Shown: positions 32,613 to 41,356, counted from the first letter of the stretch. The stretch: DNA of 64,000 nt from Streptomyces sporangiiformans (GCF_005768555.2 NZ_VCHX02000101.1:16590-80589); one strand, 5' to 3'. Program-made: numbers and translations. The notes: a model not told the origin generated them from the letters alone.

Positions 32613-33997
32613 CCCGCCCGGCCGACTACCGCTGGGAGGTACTGGGGGAGAGCGAGGACCCGGTGCCGGGTGACGTCTACGACCTCCAGGCGCTCTCCAA
32701 GCGCTTCACCGCCACGGCGAAGACCATCTCGGACGCGGCCGCGGCACTGCGCCGCCTCGGAGACCAGAAGAGCTGGGACTCCGATGCGGGGCGGGAGTTC
32801 GCCGAGAAGGCCGACGACACGGCCAAGACCGTGAGCAAGGCGCACGACCGCTACAGCGAGGCGGGTGCCGCGCTCAAGGAGTACTACACCGAGCTCGAAA
32901 CGATCCAGGACGAAGCGGACGGGCTTCTGGAACAGGCGGAGACGAAGAGCGGCGATCTCGCCTCCGCCAAGTCCCAAGCGGACAACCCGCCCAAGGACAC
33001 CGACGAGGGCGGGCAGAAGAAGCTCGACACCAAGGTGACGGACCTGCAGGGCGACCTGGACGGGCTGCGCGGGAAGCTCGCCTCGCTCAAGAGCCGCCAC
33101 AACACAGCAGGGGACGCGGCCGCGAAGCGGATCCATGAGATCACCGAGAGCGATGACCTCAACGACTCATGGCTGGACGAGCTCCGCGACACCCTGAACA
33201 TCGTCGCCGACATCGCGGGAGCCGTCGCGGCCGTGTGCGGGCTGGTGGCACTGCTGGTCGGCTGGATCCCGATCATCGGGCAGGCGATCGCCGGCGTTCT
33301 GGGCACCATCGCCCTGATCGCGACAGCGATATCCCTCGTCTGCCATGTGCTCCTCGCCATCAATGGCGACGGGTCGTGGGGAGACGTCGCCATGGACGTT
33401 CTGGGCCTCGCGACCTTCGGTATCGGGCGCGTCTTCTCGGCCGGAGCGAAGATGGCCGCCACGGTCGGCCGCAGCCGCGTCTGGACCGCGGCGACGCAGT
33501 ACGTACGCGGTTGGCATCCCGGTCTCAGCTCGGCGGCGCGACGCGCACTGGTCGTGGAGATGGTCGGCGCGCGCGCCGGAGCGACCACGACCGCCGCGCT
33601 GCCCAATGTGTCCCTGGGCGCCGCGTTCCGAGGTCTGCCTCGGTCCTTCGCCGACGATCTCGGCACGATCCGGGGCAACTGGCGGGACCTGTTCAAGGCC
33701 GGCGACAACCTCGCCGCCGCCCGCGGGGCCTGGAACGCGGGCGGGGCACGCGGTCTGGCCAGCATGTACGCGGGCCCCGGGATGGTCGACGAACTGTCCC
33801 GCATCAAGAACATCGATCCGTCGGATCTGAACTTCATCGGCACGCCCGACGCCTTCAAACAGGCCATGCAGTACAACTCCTGGGCCATCGGGGCGACCGG
33901 CACCGGGGCGGCCTCGGACACCAACAGCTTCATCGGGCTCTTCGAGAGCAACGACATCGATGTGACCGGGCCCGATGCTTCGTTGGCCGGGAGGTAG
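32609..33997 (+). CDS. putative T7SS cargo protein, module B
   Basis: 462 residues from GTG 32609. The N-terminus has the secretion-signal-like domain (DPVPGDVYDLQALSKRFTAT, SWDSDAGREFAEKADDTAKT and a long coiled helical region), then a membrane-like stretch near residues 205-245 (AAVCGLVALLVGWIPIIGQA, IAGVLGTIALIATAISLVCH). The C-terminal 210 residues are rich in Ala, Gly and Arg with no recognised toxin domain. The organisation matches the proteins at 23516 and 42386. It is followed by a family 2-like gene. Confidence 0.72.
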   Translation: MTRPADYRWEVLGESEDPVPGDVYDLQALSKRFTATAKTISDAAAALRRLGDQKSWDSDAGREFAEKADDTAKTVSKAHDRYSEAGAALKEYYTELETIQDEADGLLEQAETKSGDLASAKSQADNPPKDTDEGGQKKLDTKVTDLQGDLDGLRGKLASLKSRHNTAGDAAAKRIHEITESDDLNDSWLDELRDTLNIVADIAGAVAAVCGLVALLVGWIPIIGQAIAGVLGTIALIATAISLVCHVLLAINGDGSWGDVAMDVLGLATFGIGRVFSAGAKMAATVGRSRVWTAATQYVRGWHPGLSSAARRALVVEMVGARAGATTTAALPNVSLGAAFRGLPRSFADDLGTIRGNWRDLFKAGDNLAAARGAWNAGGARGLASMYAGPGMVDELSRIKNIDPSDLNFIGTPDAFKQAMQYNSWAIGATGTGAASDTNSFIGLFESNDIDVTGPDASLAGR

Positions 33998-34003
33998 CGG
34001 CTG

Positions 34004-34657
34004 ATGTACACCCCGGACACCGCGAACGCGCCGGGCGGCGCGGCGGGTGGCGCGGCGGGAGCGGCCGACGCGGCCTGGAAGCAGTGCCGCGTCACCCTCC
34101 CCGCCCCGCACAACTGGCTCGTCCTCGACCTCACCGCCCAGCAACCGGACGTCTGGGCGCGGTCCGTGGCCGACGAACACTTCACGGCAGACGTACCGGC
34201 AGACGTACCCGCCGCATGGCGCGAGGCGTTCGCCCAGGACGTCCTCTGGTACTGGGTGGCGGCGGCGCGGCAGAAGTCGCTCTGCGCCGCTCTGCTCACG
34301 CCTCAGGACAGCGGAGTCGTCGCGTTCTACTCCGTACGGGAGTTGAACGTCCCGCCAGAGTCGCTGCGCCTGGATGTGCTGCGCGCGGAGGCCGAGCGCG
34401 CCGAAGGGCCGTACTTCGTGCCTCAAGGCGTCACGGAAGTCGAGCTCCCGCTGGGCGCCGCGCTGCGAGTGCATCGTCTGGAACCGACGGATCCTGATGC
34501 CGACAGCGGATCGGTACTGGAAGGTGTGGCCCACTACGTCCTGCCCCGGGCACATCCCACGGCGCTGGAGTGCCGGCTCCTGTGGGGAGCCGTGGGACTC
34601 GGCGAGGAACTGGGGAAGATCGCCGACGAGTTGGCGGCGTCACTCCGACTTGTCTGA
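34004..34657 (+). CDS. module B companion (possibly family 1/2 relative)
   Basis: 217 residues from ATG 34004, 6 bases after the cargo gene. After a Gly/Ala-rich start, it reads CRVTLPAPHNWLVLDLTAQ, then a helix with WREAFAQDVLWYWVAAARQK and SGVVAFYSVRELNVPPESLR. The strand-P-x-x-W-strand opening and strand-rich middle recall family 1, but the ending differs. It has no signal peptide. Its position directly after a cargo gene suits an immunity or adaptor role. It overlaps the convergent gene at 34640 by 18 bases. Confidence 0.6.
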   Translation: MYTPDTANAPGGAAGGAAGAADAAWKQCRVTLPAPHNWLVLDLTAQQPDVWARSVADEHFTADVPADVPAAWREAFAQDVLWYWVAAARQKSLCAALLTPQDSGVVAFYSVRELNVPPESLRLDVLRAEAERAEGPYFVPQGVTEVELPLGAALRVHRLEPTDPDADSGSVLEGVAHYVLPRAHPTALECRLLWGAVGLGEELGKIADELAASLRLV

Positions 34658-35209
34658 ACCGTTTTGCTTGTCTGAACCGCCCCGATCGCGGGAGACATCG
34701 ATCAGGCCTGCCATGCCCCCCAGCCCGAGCCGTTCCCACGGGATCAGCGCCAGCGGCATCCAGCTGAAGCCGACGACGAAGACGCTCAGCAGGGTGGTGA
34801 GGTTCTTGGGGAGGATCCAGCCGAGCTGGGCGGCGACCAGGGACACGACCAGCAGATAGACGCCGACGCCGACAGCACCGAGCATCTTGAGCAGGGCCTC
34901 ACCCGGCCCGAGCCTGGGCTTCTCCTCGGTCCCCCGGACGGCCGCGAACAGGATCAGCGGCAACATCAGCCCCACGATGCCACCCCCGCCGATGCCTCCG
35001 ACCACGACAGCGTTGCGTCCGTCGTCAGGGACCGCCGACGACAGGAACGAGTCATCCGCCAGGCCGAGGGCCAGGCCGACACCCGCATAGCCGCCGAGCG
35101 TCATGGTCGCGAGGACGATCAGCAGCCCCGCGCCGAAGGCGAGGTTCCCCGCGAACGAGCGCCCGCCATTCTGCGCCTGGGACTCTCCGGCCCCTGATCC
35201 AACAGACAT
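34640..35209 (-). CDS. four-helix membrane protein
   Basis: 189 residues from ATG 35209 with GGGAGACT ahead (an ATG at 35221 is alternative). Helices: GNLAFGAGLLIVLATMTLGG, AVVVGGIGGGGIVGLMLPLIL, LLKMLGAVGVGVYLLVVSLV and TLLSVFVVGFSWMPLALIP. The C-terminus is charged (DVSRDRGGSDKQNGSDKSE). Family not recognised. It is on the minus strand with the next membrane gene, convergent to module B. Confidence 0.6.
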   Translation of the reverse strand: MSVGSGAGESQAQNGGRSFAGNLAFGAGLLIVLATMTLGGYAGVGLALGLADDSFLSSAVPDDGRNAVVVGGIGGGGIVGLMLPLILFAAVRGTEEKPRLGPGEALLKMLGAVGVGVYLLVVSLVAAQLGWILPKNLTTLLSVFVVGFSWMPLALIPWERLGLGGMAGLIDVSRDRGGSDKQNGSDKSE

Positions 35210-35267
35210 GGAGTCTCCCATTCCTCGCGAGGTCCGGTAGAGGATAGCTGGCCAATTGGCGACACGT

Positions 35268-35783
35268 TCAGCCGATGGGACCCCAGTCGCGACGCGGCCT
35301 CGGTGGTTCGGTCGTCCGCGCGGACGCGGCGGAGGCGTCATCGGTCCCGCTCCGGGAGAACACGAGCAGCACCGCCACAACAAGCCCCATAAGGCCGGGC
35401 AGCCCAAACACCACAGCGAGACCGATGCTGAACCACCCGCTGCTGTCACCTCGACTCAGAGCGCGGACGCCCGACACGGCGGCGGCCACGGCAACGATCA
35501 ACGGAGGCGGCACCCAGGGCCACGGGTTGGGCTCGGGCACCGGCTCAGGACGCCGCCCCTCACAGAAGGCCGAGTACCAGTAACGAGCGGACCACCAGGC
35601 GAGCAGATACGCCGACACCGCCGCCGCCCCGACGCCGACGACGGCCAGCGCGTCACCACCAGTCGATTGGAACGCGATGGCGGTCAGGACCGCGCCGACG
35701 AGCATCATGAAGACAAAGAGCATCGTGCCGACGGCGAGGCGGTGCCGTCGGCTGCCGTTGAGGACGCTGGAAGGGATGTACAC
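35268..35783 (-). CDS. membrane protein
   Basis: 171 residues from GTG 35783. Three or four hydrophobic helices (LAVGTMLFVFMMLVGAVLTA, AVVGVGAAAVSAYLLAWWSA, PLIVAVAAAVSGVRAL, GLAVVFGLPGLMGLVVAVLL) and a proline-rich loop (PEPVPEPNPWPWVPPP). It is likely co-transcribed with 34640-35209 (gap of 58 bases). No family recognised. Confidence 0.6.
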   Translation of the reverse strand: MYIPSSVLNGSRRHRLAVGTMLFVFMMLVGAVLTAIAFQSTGGDALAVVGVGAAAVSAYLLAWWSARYWYSAFCEGRRPEPVPEPNPWPWVPPPLIVAVAAAVSGVRALSRGDSSGWFSIGLAVVFGLPGLMGLVVAVLLVFSRSGTDDASAASARTTEPPRPRRDWGPIG

Positions 35784-35787
35784 GGCG

Positions 35788-36114
35788 TCACTTTATGGGG
35801 ACCGCAAGGCTGTTCACCGGGCGGCGTCGAAGGAGCACGACCGAGTCGTTCGTCGGGACGGTGTTGCCGAGGCGTTGATCTTCTTTGCAAGATCTGACGA
35901 CGTAGCATGCGGGCCGCCCCTCACACAGAACCAGTAACCCTTCCGGGGCGGCCAGTACCACGTAAGGGGGCTGCTCGGGGCGAGGGTTCTCAGGGTAGTG
36001 CCGCCAGGACAGACGCTCGGCAGTGCGCCACTCTCGCAGATGCGCGCATGTATCTCTGGGTGTCTCTGGCGGGATGTTCGCCTGCTGGGATGACACATCC
36101 ACGAGATCTGTCAT
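35788..36114 (-). CDS. small hypothetical protein
   Basis: 108 residues from ATG 36114, with no strong ribosome site. It reads like a soluble protein: an acidic start (TDLVDVSSQQANIPPETPR), then WRTAERLSWRHYPENP, YVVLAAPEGLLVLCEGRPAC and a C-terminus rich in arginine. It ends 4 bases before the next minus-strand gene starts. It may be a real gene or a remnant, as the next 250 bases downstream of its start on the plus strand hold decayed module sequence. Confidence 0.45.
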   Translation of the reverse strand: MTDLVDVSSQQANIPPETPRDTCAHLREWRTAERLSWRHYPENPRPEQPPYVVLAAPEGLLVLCEGRPACYVVRSCKEDQRLGNTVPTNDSVVLLRRRPVNSLAVPIK

Positions 36115-36149
36115 CGCCCGCAGCCGAGGACCCTCCGGCCGACGAGCAC

Positions 36150-36272
36150 GACGTCTGCAGTATGGGCGAGGAGGTCCCACCCGAGCACCCCGAAGACCCC
36201 GCGTACCGCGCCGCGGGGTGGCAGATGGACGACGCCCTATGGTGGTTTCTGGAAAGGCTTCGACGTGGCTGA
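36150..36272 (+). pseudogene. tail of a module membrane protein (remnant, module D)
   Basis: The frame ending at 36272 reads DPAYRAAGWQMDDALWWFLE followed by RLRRG and a stop. The last codons (GAAAGGCTTCGACGTGGCTGA) are almost the same as the end of the membrane-protein gene in module C, GAAAGGCTCCGACGTGACTGA, and both overlap the next family 1 start by 8 bases. The rest of the gene is missing, so this is probably the end of a deleted module gene. Confidence 0.55.
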
Positions 36273-36441
36273 GCCGAGCCCGATGGAACCCGTCGTCCCT
36301 GTCGGCTTCAATCTCACACTCGCCCAGTGACTGACGTTCTCCTTCAGCACGCTGCCCTCCTTGGCACGGACACCGAGTTCACCCAGCGCCCTGGGGTGCC
36401 CTTCAATGCCGTGATGACTACCTTCCTCTGGAGCTACGCAT
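36265..36441 (+). pseudogene. internally deleted family 1 gene (module D)
   Basis: From GTG 36265 the sequence reads MEPVVPVGFNLTLAQ then stops at 36330, matching the opening of the family 1 protein at 41353 (ESPIPVGFHLVLPPGWG). Straight after, other frames give LTFSFSTL and GTDTEFTQRPGVPFNAVMTT then FLWSYA, matching the end of the same protein (ITFSTVGDG, DSEFSSALVDLFDAVMMTF, RWSYT). The middle (about 150 residues) is gone. The remnant ends in an overlapping start of the intact family 2 gene. Confidence 0.7.
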
Positions 36442-37027
36442 GTTGATCGTTGAGACCGACTCCGATCCGGCTCTGTGGTTTCACATGCCATTGAGCGGTA
36501 CCAAGTCGGAGTTCGCGCAATGGCTGGACCTGCAACTCGACGCGAGTGCCCTGCTCCACCAACGCAAGCTCACCTGGCGTGAGAAGCGACAGATGAAGAA
36601 GTTCCTGGAAGGCTCGGCCGCCATGCTGCGCGACCGCGTCGAGGCCGACCAGGCGTTCCTCTTCGGCCCGATGCCGCCCCAGGCGGCACCGCTGGTCTTC
36701 TTCACCAAGCAGGGCGCCTGCGACGAGGAACACAGCCCCTCGCATCTGAGCATGCTGGCTGTGCCCGATCCCACGGCCGCCGCCGGCCAGCGCGTGGAGA
36801 CCACTTCCTTCGTCTCTCCTCATTTCGGCGAAGGCCTGCGGTGCCTGCGCAGTTGGACCGGCCCCGACGGTGGCCTGATGCTCTCTGTCACGTACGCCTG
36901 GAACGACGCGGCACACAACATCGAGCTGGTTCTCAAGGGCCATTACGACGACCCTGCCCTCCTCGAAGCATCCTTCGACGCCATCGACGACTTCGCCAGA
37001 AGCCTCCGGATCAGCAGCGCGGCGTGA
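36440..37027 (+). CDS. companion family 2 protein (module D)
   Basis: 195 residues from ATG 36440, overlapping the remnant stop. It is clearly related to the protein at 40763: MLIVETDSDPALWFHMPLSG against MIFFETEADLTEWFPMPLHW, then FGEGLRCLRSWTGPDGGLML and SVTYAWNDAAHNIELVLKG against IGQGLRCLRYFGDPGDLAVS and LNYGWWSEEHQVYASV, and both end with a D-D-F-A-R-S segment. No signal peptide or membrane helix. The family seems specific to these modules; the function is unknown (possibly immunity or an adaptor). Confidence 0.72.
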   Translation: MLIVETDSDPALWFHMPLSGTKSEFAQWLDLQLDASALLHQRKLTWREKRQMKKFLEGSAAMLRDRVEADQAFLFGPMPPQAAPLVFFTKQGACDEEHSPSHLSMLAVPDPTAAAGQRVETTSFVSPHFGEGLRCLRSWTGPDGGLMLSVTYAWNDAAHNIELVLKGHYDDPALLEASFDAIDDFARSLRISSAA

Positions 37028-37635
37028 CGGCCCGAGCCGACTGGACATCGCCACCTCCTCATAGCCGGAGACGACAGACTGGCCATCAGGGGCAGTGCTC
37101 ACAACTTGCCGACGCCGAGCCGCACTGGATGTACTTCCTCACCTCCAACCACGGGGAGTTCCAGGCGGGTTACTCCCTCAGTATTCGGGTGCGCGACGGC
37201 GGCAGGACGCCTGGGCGCAGGTACGTGCGGCGAGGCGCTGCTCGGGTCCAGGGCGTGCGCCGTGCCGAAGGGCGATCCGCGGCGCAAAGTACACCGGCCT
37301 CTCCCACACCTCCGGGGTGTTCCTGTCGTGGGGATGCGCGGAGGAAGTGGTCGGGCTGGCTCTGACTGCACGACAGGTCGGTGAAGACGGAGAGTGAACG
37401 ACGCATCGGCAAACAGCCCCGCTCGGGTTCGACGGGATCGAGAGCGCTAAGTAGTGCGATCGGTCACGTGGTACGCCTCGACTGATCACACGGCGTACAG
37501 GACAAACAATCCTAAGTTGGCGGAGATCATCCCATGCTCGGCTCGACCTTGGCAGGTCCCCGCCTCGTGTCAGCATCTCCCTCTTGGATAGCGTTAGTTC
37601 ACTTGAGCACCCCCCCACCTCAACGGGAGTCCAGC
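37028..37635 (+). other. degenerate region and lipoprotein promoter
   Basis: 608 bases without a convincing gene. Short runs that look coding (HWMYFLTSNHGEFQAGYSLS near 37130, and TGLSHTSGVFLSWGCAEEVV near 37300 in another frame) suggest decayed genes. CTTGGATAGCGTT near 37583 resembles the -10 side of the motif at 31610, but no matching -35 part stands before it. Confidence 0.4.
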
Positions 37636-38292
37636 GTGAACCGCCCCGCCCGGCTCGTGACAGCCACGCTCGCCACATCTGCGGCTCTATTGCTCACTGC
37701 CTGCGGCTCGGGAGGAGGTGACGACTCGACCTCCGACAAGATCGATGGTGCCGACACGGGCAAGTCGAAGTCGGCATCACCGTCGCCGTCCGCTTCGGCG
37801 GATGGGATCGACCGGCCGAAGATCAAGCTGCCCGGCGACATGAAGAACGTCTTCGAGGACCGGGAAACCGGCGACGCGGTGAAGGACGCGATCCTGGCGG
37901 ACAACGAGCGGAGCGTCAGCTCGGTGGATCAGGCCATGGCGTACGGCGATCTCAAGAAGTCCGGTATGGGCTTCTACTACACGGACACGGCGCTGACGGG
38001 TGTCTATAAGTATGCCAAGAACGCCATCGACAAGGACACCAGTTGGACCGGCACCGTCCGCTACTTCGACCGGAGCGTGACGGTCTTCGACAAGACGTCG
38101 GCAGCAGTGACGTACTGCGTGGACGAGAGCCAGTCGAACCTGAAGAACCGCAAGACGGACAAGGCCCAGAAGACGGAGACCTCGGCCGACAGCTACGTCT
38201 ACTACAACACCGGGGTCAAGAAGAACAAGAGCGGCGTCTGGCAGATCTGGAGCCTTGACGAGGACCGGGGGTCGCAGAAGTGCCAGCCGTGA
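37636..38292 (+). CDS. lipoprotein, paralogue of 21323
   Basis: 218 residues from GTG 37636 with GGGAG six bases ahead. It has a signal peptide ending in the lipobox LLLTACGSGGG, then a Ser/Pro/Lys linker, then a domain beginning KIKLPGDMKNVFEDRETGDA, compared with VSLPKDINLVFDWDKPKNKN in the module A lipoprotein. The helix with AMAYGDLKKSGMGFYYTD and the threonine-rich strand that follows (SWTGTVRYFDRSVTVFD) align with GWTATGTLRHYDATTRSTTN. Same gene order: lipoprotein then secreted protein. Confidence 0.82.
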   Translation: MNRPARLVTATLATSAALLLTACGSGGGDDSTSDKIDGADTGKSKSASPSPSASADGIDRPKIKLPGDMKNVFEDRETGDAVKDAILADNERSVSSVDQAMAYGDLKKSGMGFYYTDTALTGVYKYAKNAIDKDTSWTGTVRYFDRSVTVFDKTSAAVTYCVDESQSNLKNRKTDKAQKTETSADSYVYYNTGVKKNKSGVWQIWSLDEDRGSQKCQP

Positions 38293-39305
38293 CGCGGTGC
38301 AGGACGGCGGCGGTGTTAGCCGTCCTGCTCAGTCTTCTCGGTACCCAGACTGCTGTGGCTGGCGGGCGCGGTGGTGCCGGCTCCCGCGAGGTTGAGGCAG
38401 AAGGTGACTCATCGGGACCGGCCCTGGAGTCCCGTGTCAGCTTCAAGGTCCAGGGCGACTCCCCGCCGGAGAGTAGCGGCCCTCTCACCCCCACCTCCGT
38501 GAACTGGGAACCTCCGGCCTGCTGGTACGAGCCGTACTGGAAGGCCAAGGATTTCAAGAAATTCATGGAAGCCCAGTGGTCGATCCACGAATCTGTCGGC
38601 GGTCCGGCCGAGGAACTCAAGGACGACAAGGCGCGCTACAAGCAAGGCGAGCCGTACGAGGACTTCAATGCCGACAAAAACGGCGAAGGCATGTGGTGGG
38701 TGGCCGTGAAGAACCCGAAGATGAAGGACGACCCGGCCGCCGGCGCCTGTACCCGTGAGCCCTTCTGGATGAACAACGGCGAGAACCCGGACGTCCCCCA
38801 GGCCATCGACACCGAGACCCTGGCCGCCCTCGCCCACCAGCAGACCAAGGTGCCGGACACCGAGATCGCGTCGGCCCCGGAGGGTAAGTCGACGGTCAAC
38901 CTCCCCACTTGGGTCTGGCTCGAAGAGGCCACCTTCAAGACCGTCTCCGTCACGGCGAGTCTTCCGGGCACCGGCCTGTGGGCGACCACGACCGCGCAGC
39001 CGGTGAGCCTCCACATCGATCCCGGCACGGATGACGCCGAGACCTATCCGCCGTCCGGCGACTGCGCAATCAACGACGACGGCTCGATCGGCGAACCGTA
39101 CGCCAAGGGCAAGGCGGAAAAGACCCCACCGTGCGGCGTGACGTACCTGAAGTCCTCGGGCGACGAGTCGTACGCGCTCAACGCGACTCTGACTTGGGAG
39201 ATCTCCTGGGAAGGTGCGGGCGGCACGGCGGGTGACCTTCCGAACGGCACCTTCGCCACGACCACCGAAGTGCCCGTTCAGGAGATCCAGTCCATCAACC
39301 GCTGA
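38289..39305 (+). CDS. secreted protein, paralogue of 21991
   Basis: 338 residues from GTG 38289 (GTG 38280 possible), overlapping the lipoprotein stop in GTGA fashion as its paralogue does. A Sec signal peptide (AAVLAVLLSLLGTQTAVAGG) is followed by the conserved core VNWEPPACWYEPYWKAKDFK, DKNGEGMWWVAVKNPK, DTETLAALAHQQTKVPDTEI, NLPTWVWLEEATF, GEPYAKGKAEKTPPCGVTY, LTWEISWEG and VQEIQSINR. There is no WXG100 or cargo gene directly after it, so this copy of the pair is either orphaned or works in trans. Confidence 0.85.
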   Translation: MTRCRTAAVLAVLLSLLGTQTAVAGGRGGAGSREVEAEGDSSGPALESRVSFKVQGDSPPESSGPLTPTSVNWEPPACWYEPYWKAKDFKKFMEAQWSIHESVGGPAEELKDDKARYKQGEPYEDFNADKNGEGMWWVAVKNPKMKDDPAAGACTREPFWMNNGENPDVPQAIDTETLAALAHQQTKVPDTEIASAPEGKSTVNLPTWVWLEEATFKTVSVTASLPGTGLWATTTAQPVSLHIDPGTDDAETYPPSGDCAINDDGSIGEPYAKGKAEKTPPCGVTYLKSSGDESYALNATLTWEISWEGAGGTAGDLPNGTFATTTEVPVQEIQSINR

Positions 39306-39446
39306 TTTCGGAGGGAAGTCCAGCACCCTTGGGAGCGAAGCAGGCGTGGCCCGACAGAACCAGAGCCGACCTCGACATGATCGAGTCGTGACCAGCAAGG
39401 GTTGGGGTTCGGGCAGTTCATGGGCGATGTCGGAGGAGTCCACAAC

Positions 39447-39956
39447 ATGGTCTCCTCATGGGTCATCGCCGCTGTCCCCGCGGCCAAGGCGGCGGCCGAG
39501 CGGTACGGACGCGAGGTGCGCTTCGACTTCCTCGATGACAGGGCCGTCCACTGGCTGTTGTTCCACCGGTGGGAGGACAAGAGGAAGTGGCGTGGACGCG
39601 GCTGCCTGGCAAGCCTCCCACTGGCTGTGTCCACGTTCGGAGCCTGGCCGTTCTGGGACCTCGTGGCGTCCCAGAAGCCGCGGCCCTTTCAGATCGCCTT
39701 CATCTGCGTCGACGTACTGATCGTCGTCGGGCTCCTCCTCGGGCTGTACTTGTGGCGTCGCCCCAGCCTGCGTGACCCATCCCTGCGCAACGTACGGATC
39801 CGAGCCCGCCGCTATCGCGAGATCGTCGGCATCGCCCGCAGCGGTGGAGCCGACATCCCAGCGACCTATCCCTACTACGGGATGTACGCCTCAGCCCGGA
39901 ACTTCTTCCCCGACGCCCCCGAACTCCCCACCCCCGAAAGCGACAGCCCTGCGTGA
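39447..39956 (+). CDS. membrane protein, distant relative of 7859
   Basis: 169 residues from ATG 39447 with GGAGGAG at 8-base spacing. The N-terminal part is hydrophilic (AAKAAAERYGREVRFDFLDD), two membrane helices follow (LASLPLAVSTFGAWPFWDLV, IAFICVDVLIVVGLLLGLYL), then RYREIVGIARSGGADIPATY, matching the segment after the helices in the protein at 7859. No known family. It lies just before the IS fragment. Confidence 0.65.
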   Translation: MVSSWVIAAVPAAKAAAERYGREVRFDFLDDRAVHWLLFHRWEDKRKWRGRGCLASLPLAVSTFGAWPFWDLVASQKPRPFQIAFICVDVLIVVGLLLGLYLWRRPSLRDPSLRNVRIRARRYREIVGIARSGGADIPATYPYYGMYASARNFFPDAPELPTPESDSPA

Positions 39957-39986
39957 CCACCGAGACGACCCCGTCGCACGCCGTCC

Positions 39987-40338
39987 CGCAAGGGCTGGGC
40001 GGAGATCCGCTGGCTTCACCGGGCCGAGCAGACGCCGGTATTGCGGGCGATCGCGAGGAAGCTGGGGATCTCGAGTAACACCGTCCGCAGGGCGATCGTG
40101 GACGACGCGCCGCCGAAGTGCCAGCGGGCGCCGAAGGGTTCGATCGTGGATGCGGTCGAGCCGCAGATCCGGGAACTGCTCGAACATTGGCCGGAGATAC
40201 CTGCGACGGTGATCGCCGAGCGGATCGGTTGGGGCCAGGGTCTTACCGTGTTCAAGGACCGGATCCGGCACCTGCGGCCGGCCTATCAGCTCGCGAATAC
40301 GGCCTCGCGGATGGTCTATGAGCGGGGCGAAATCGGCC
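39987..40338 (+). mobile_element. IS21-family transposase (IstA-like) N-terminal fragment
   Basis: In the frame of 40041 the sequence reads WAEIRWLHRAEQTPVLRAIA then RKLGISSNTVRRAI, the helix-turn-helix start of IstA transposases, then VEPQIRELLEHWPEIPATVI, LTVFKDRIRHLRPAYQ and ASRMVYERGEIG. Family proteins continue for several hundred residues, including the DDE core, but here the match stops at about 40338. No start codon, IstB gene or terminal inverted repeats are visible. It is a broken insertion sequence remnant. Confidence 0.78.
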
Positions 40339-40449
40339 ACCGGCCCCGACAGTGGTCTGATGCTCTCTGTCACCTACGCCTGGAACTACGCGGCCCACAA
40401 CATCGATCTGGTTCCCAAAGGCCACTACGACGACCCTGCCCGGGCGTGA
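40339..40449 (+). pseudogene. family 2 gene tail (module remnant E)
   Basis: From ACCGGCCCCGAC the sequence follows the family 2 gene at 36857 closely: GLMLSVTYAWNYAAHNIDLV and PKGHYDDPARA before TGA 40447-40449, with about 60 bases missing near the end. The match goes on past the stop (GCGTGACAGCCCGAGCTGACTGG against GCGTGACGGCCCGAGCCGACTGG at 37023). It joins the IS21 fragment without a gap, so the element probably inserted into or recombined with a module copy. Confidence 0.75.
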
Positions 40450-40762
40450 CAGCCCGAGCTGACTGGCCATCGAGTACGAGCCCGACCGGCGGGCCGAGAC
40501 CCCAAGCAAGCGGAGACAGCAGGTTGCGGTCTTTGACCAACCACACGGGATCTGCTGGCCGACCTGAACACGAAGGCACGGGCAAACTCCGCTACGTCCT
40601 GACGCAACCCTTCACGCTGCTCCAGGGCGCACTCGTATCCCTGGCTTGCAGCCTCATCTACTAGCGCCCCTCAACAAGACCGAATCCCGATCTGTTAGTT
40701 GCTCTGCGAGTTCAACCTCAGTGAGATCCCCAGACTACGTAGGCTTCCTTGAACTCAGTCAG
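40450..40762. other. intergenic, no gene seen
   Basis: 313 bases after the family 2 remnant and before the end of the minus-strand module C. I see no gene, hairpin or repeat that I can support here. Confidence 0.4.
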
Positions 40763-41356
40763 TCACTCAGGGTCCGGGTTGAGCCAGATGCTGCGGGCAA
40801 AGTCATCGAAGATGTCGAGGTTTGTTGCCAGCCATCCGACTTCGTCCGTAACCGTGCGGACCGAGGCGTAGACCTGGTGCTCCTCGGACCACCAGCCGTA
40901 GTTGAGGGAGACCGCGAGATCTCCTGGGTCACCGAAGTACCGAAGGCAGCGGAGCCCTTGGCCGATACGCTCGGAGTCGAAAGCCCCGACGTCAGGCGGT
41001 CGGACGGGATTCTCTTCAGTGGCCTGGACGATCGTGCGTAGCCCGGCCTCCCGGTCCTCACCGTCCGACTGCATCGCAAGGGCGTAGAAAGGTTGCGGAA
41101 TCCTCCGTGGATCACCACCGTAGAGAAAGATCTGATCTGCGGGGATCTTCGGGTTCGGGTGAGCCTCGATGAGCTGTAGGAACTGATTTGCCAGCGCAAG
41201 ACGGTTGGGCCTCCGCCACCATTTCTTGTGGCGCTGGTACACGATCTCCGCGCAAGTGGCGGACCACTTGTCGATCTCATTCTGATGATGCGCCGTCCAG
41301 TGAAGTGGCATGGGGAACCACTCAGTCAGGTCAGCCTCGGTTTCGAAGAAGATCAT
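40763..41356 (-). CDS. companion family 2 protein, module C
   Basis: 197 residues from ATG 41356, overlapping family 1 gene's stop (ATGA). It has the opening MIFFETEADLTEWFPMPLHW and the conserved IGQGLRCLRYFGDPGDLAVS block shared with the protein at 36440, and ends with DIFDDFARSIWLNPDPE. No signal peptide. It is the last gene of a five-gene operon in which neighbouring stops and starts overlap or nearly touch. The base composition of this operon is visibly less GC-rich than the flanks. Confidence 0.75.
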   Translation of the reverse strand: MIFFETEADLTEWFPMPLHWTAHHQNEIDKWSATCAEIVYQRHKKWWRRPNRLALANQFLQLIEAHPNPKIPADQIFLYGGDPRRIPQPFYALAMQSDGEDREAGLRTIVQATEENPVRPPDVGAFDSERIGQGLRCLRYFGDPGDLAVSLNYGWWSEEHQVYASVRTVTDEVGWLATNLDIFDDFARSIWLNPDPE

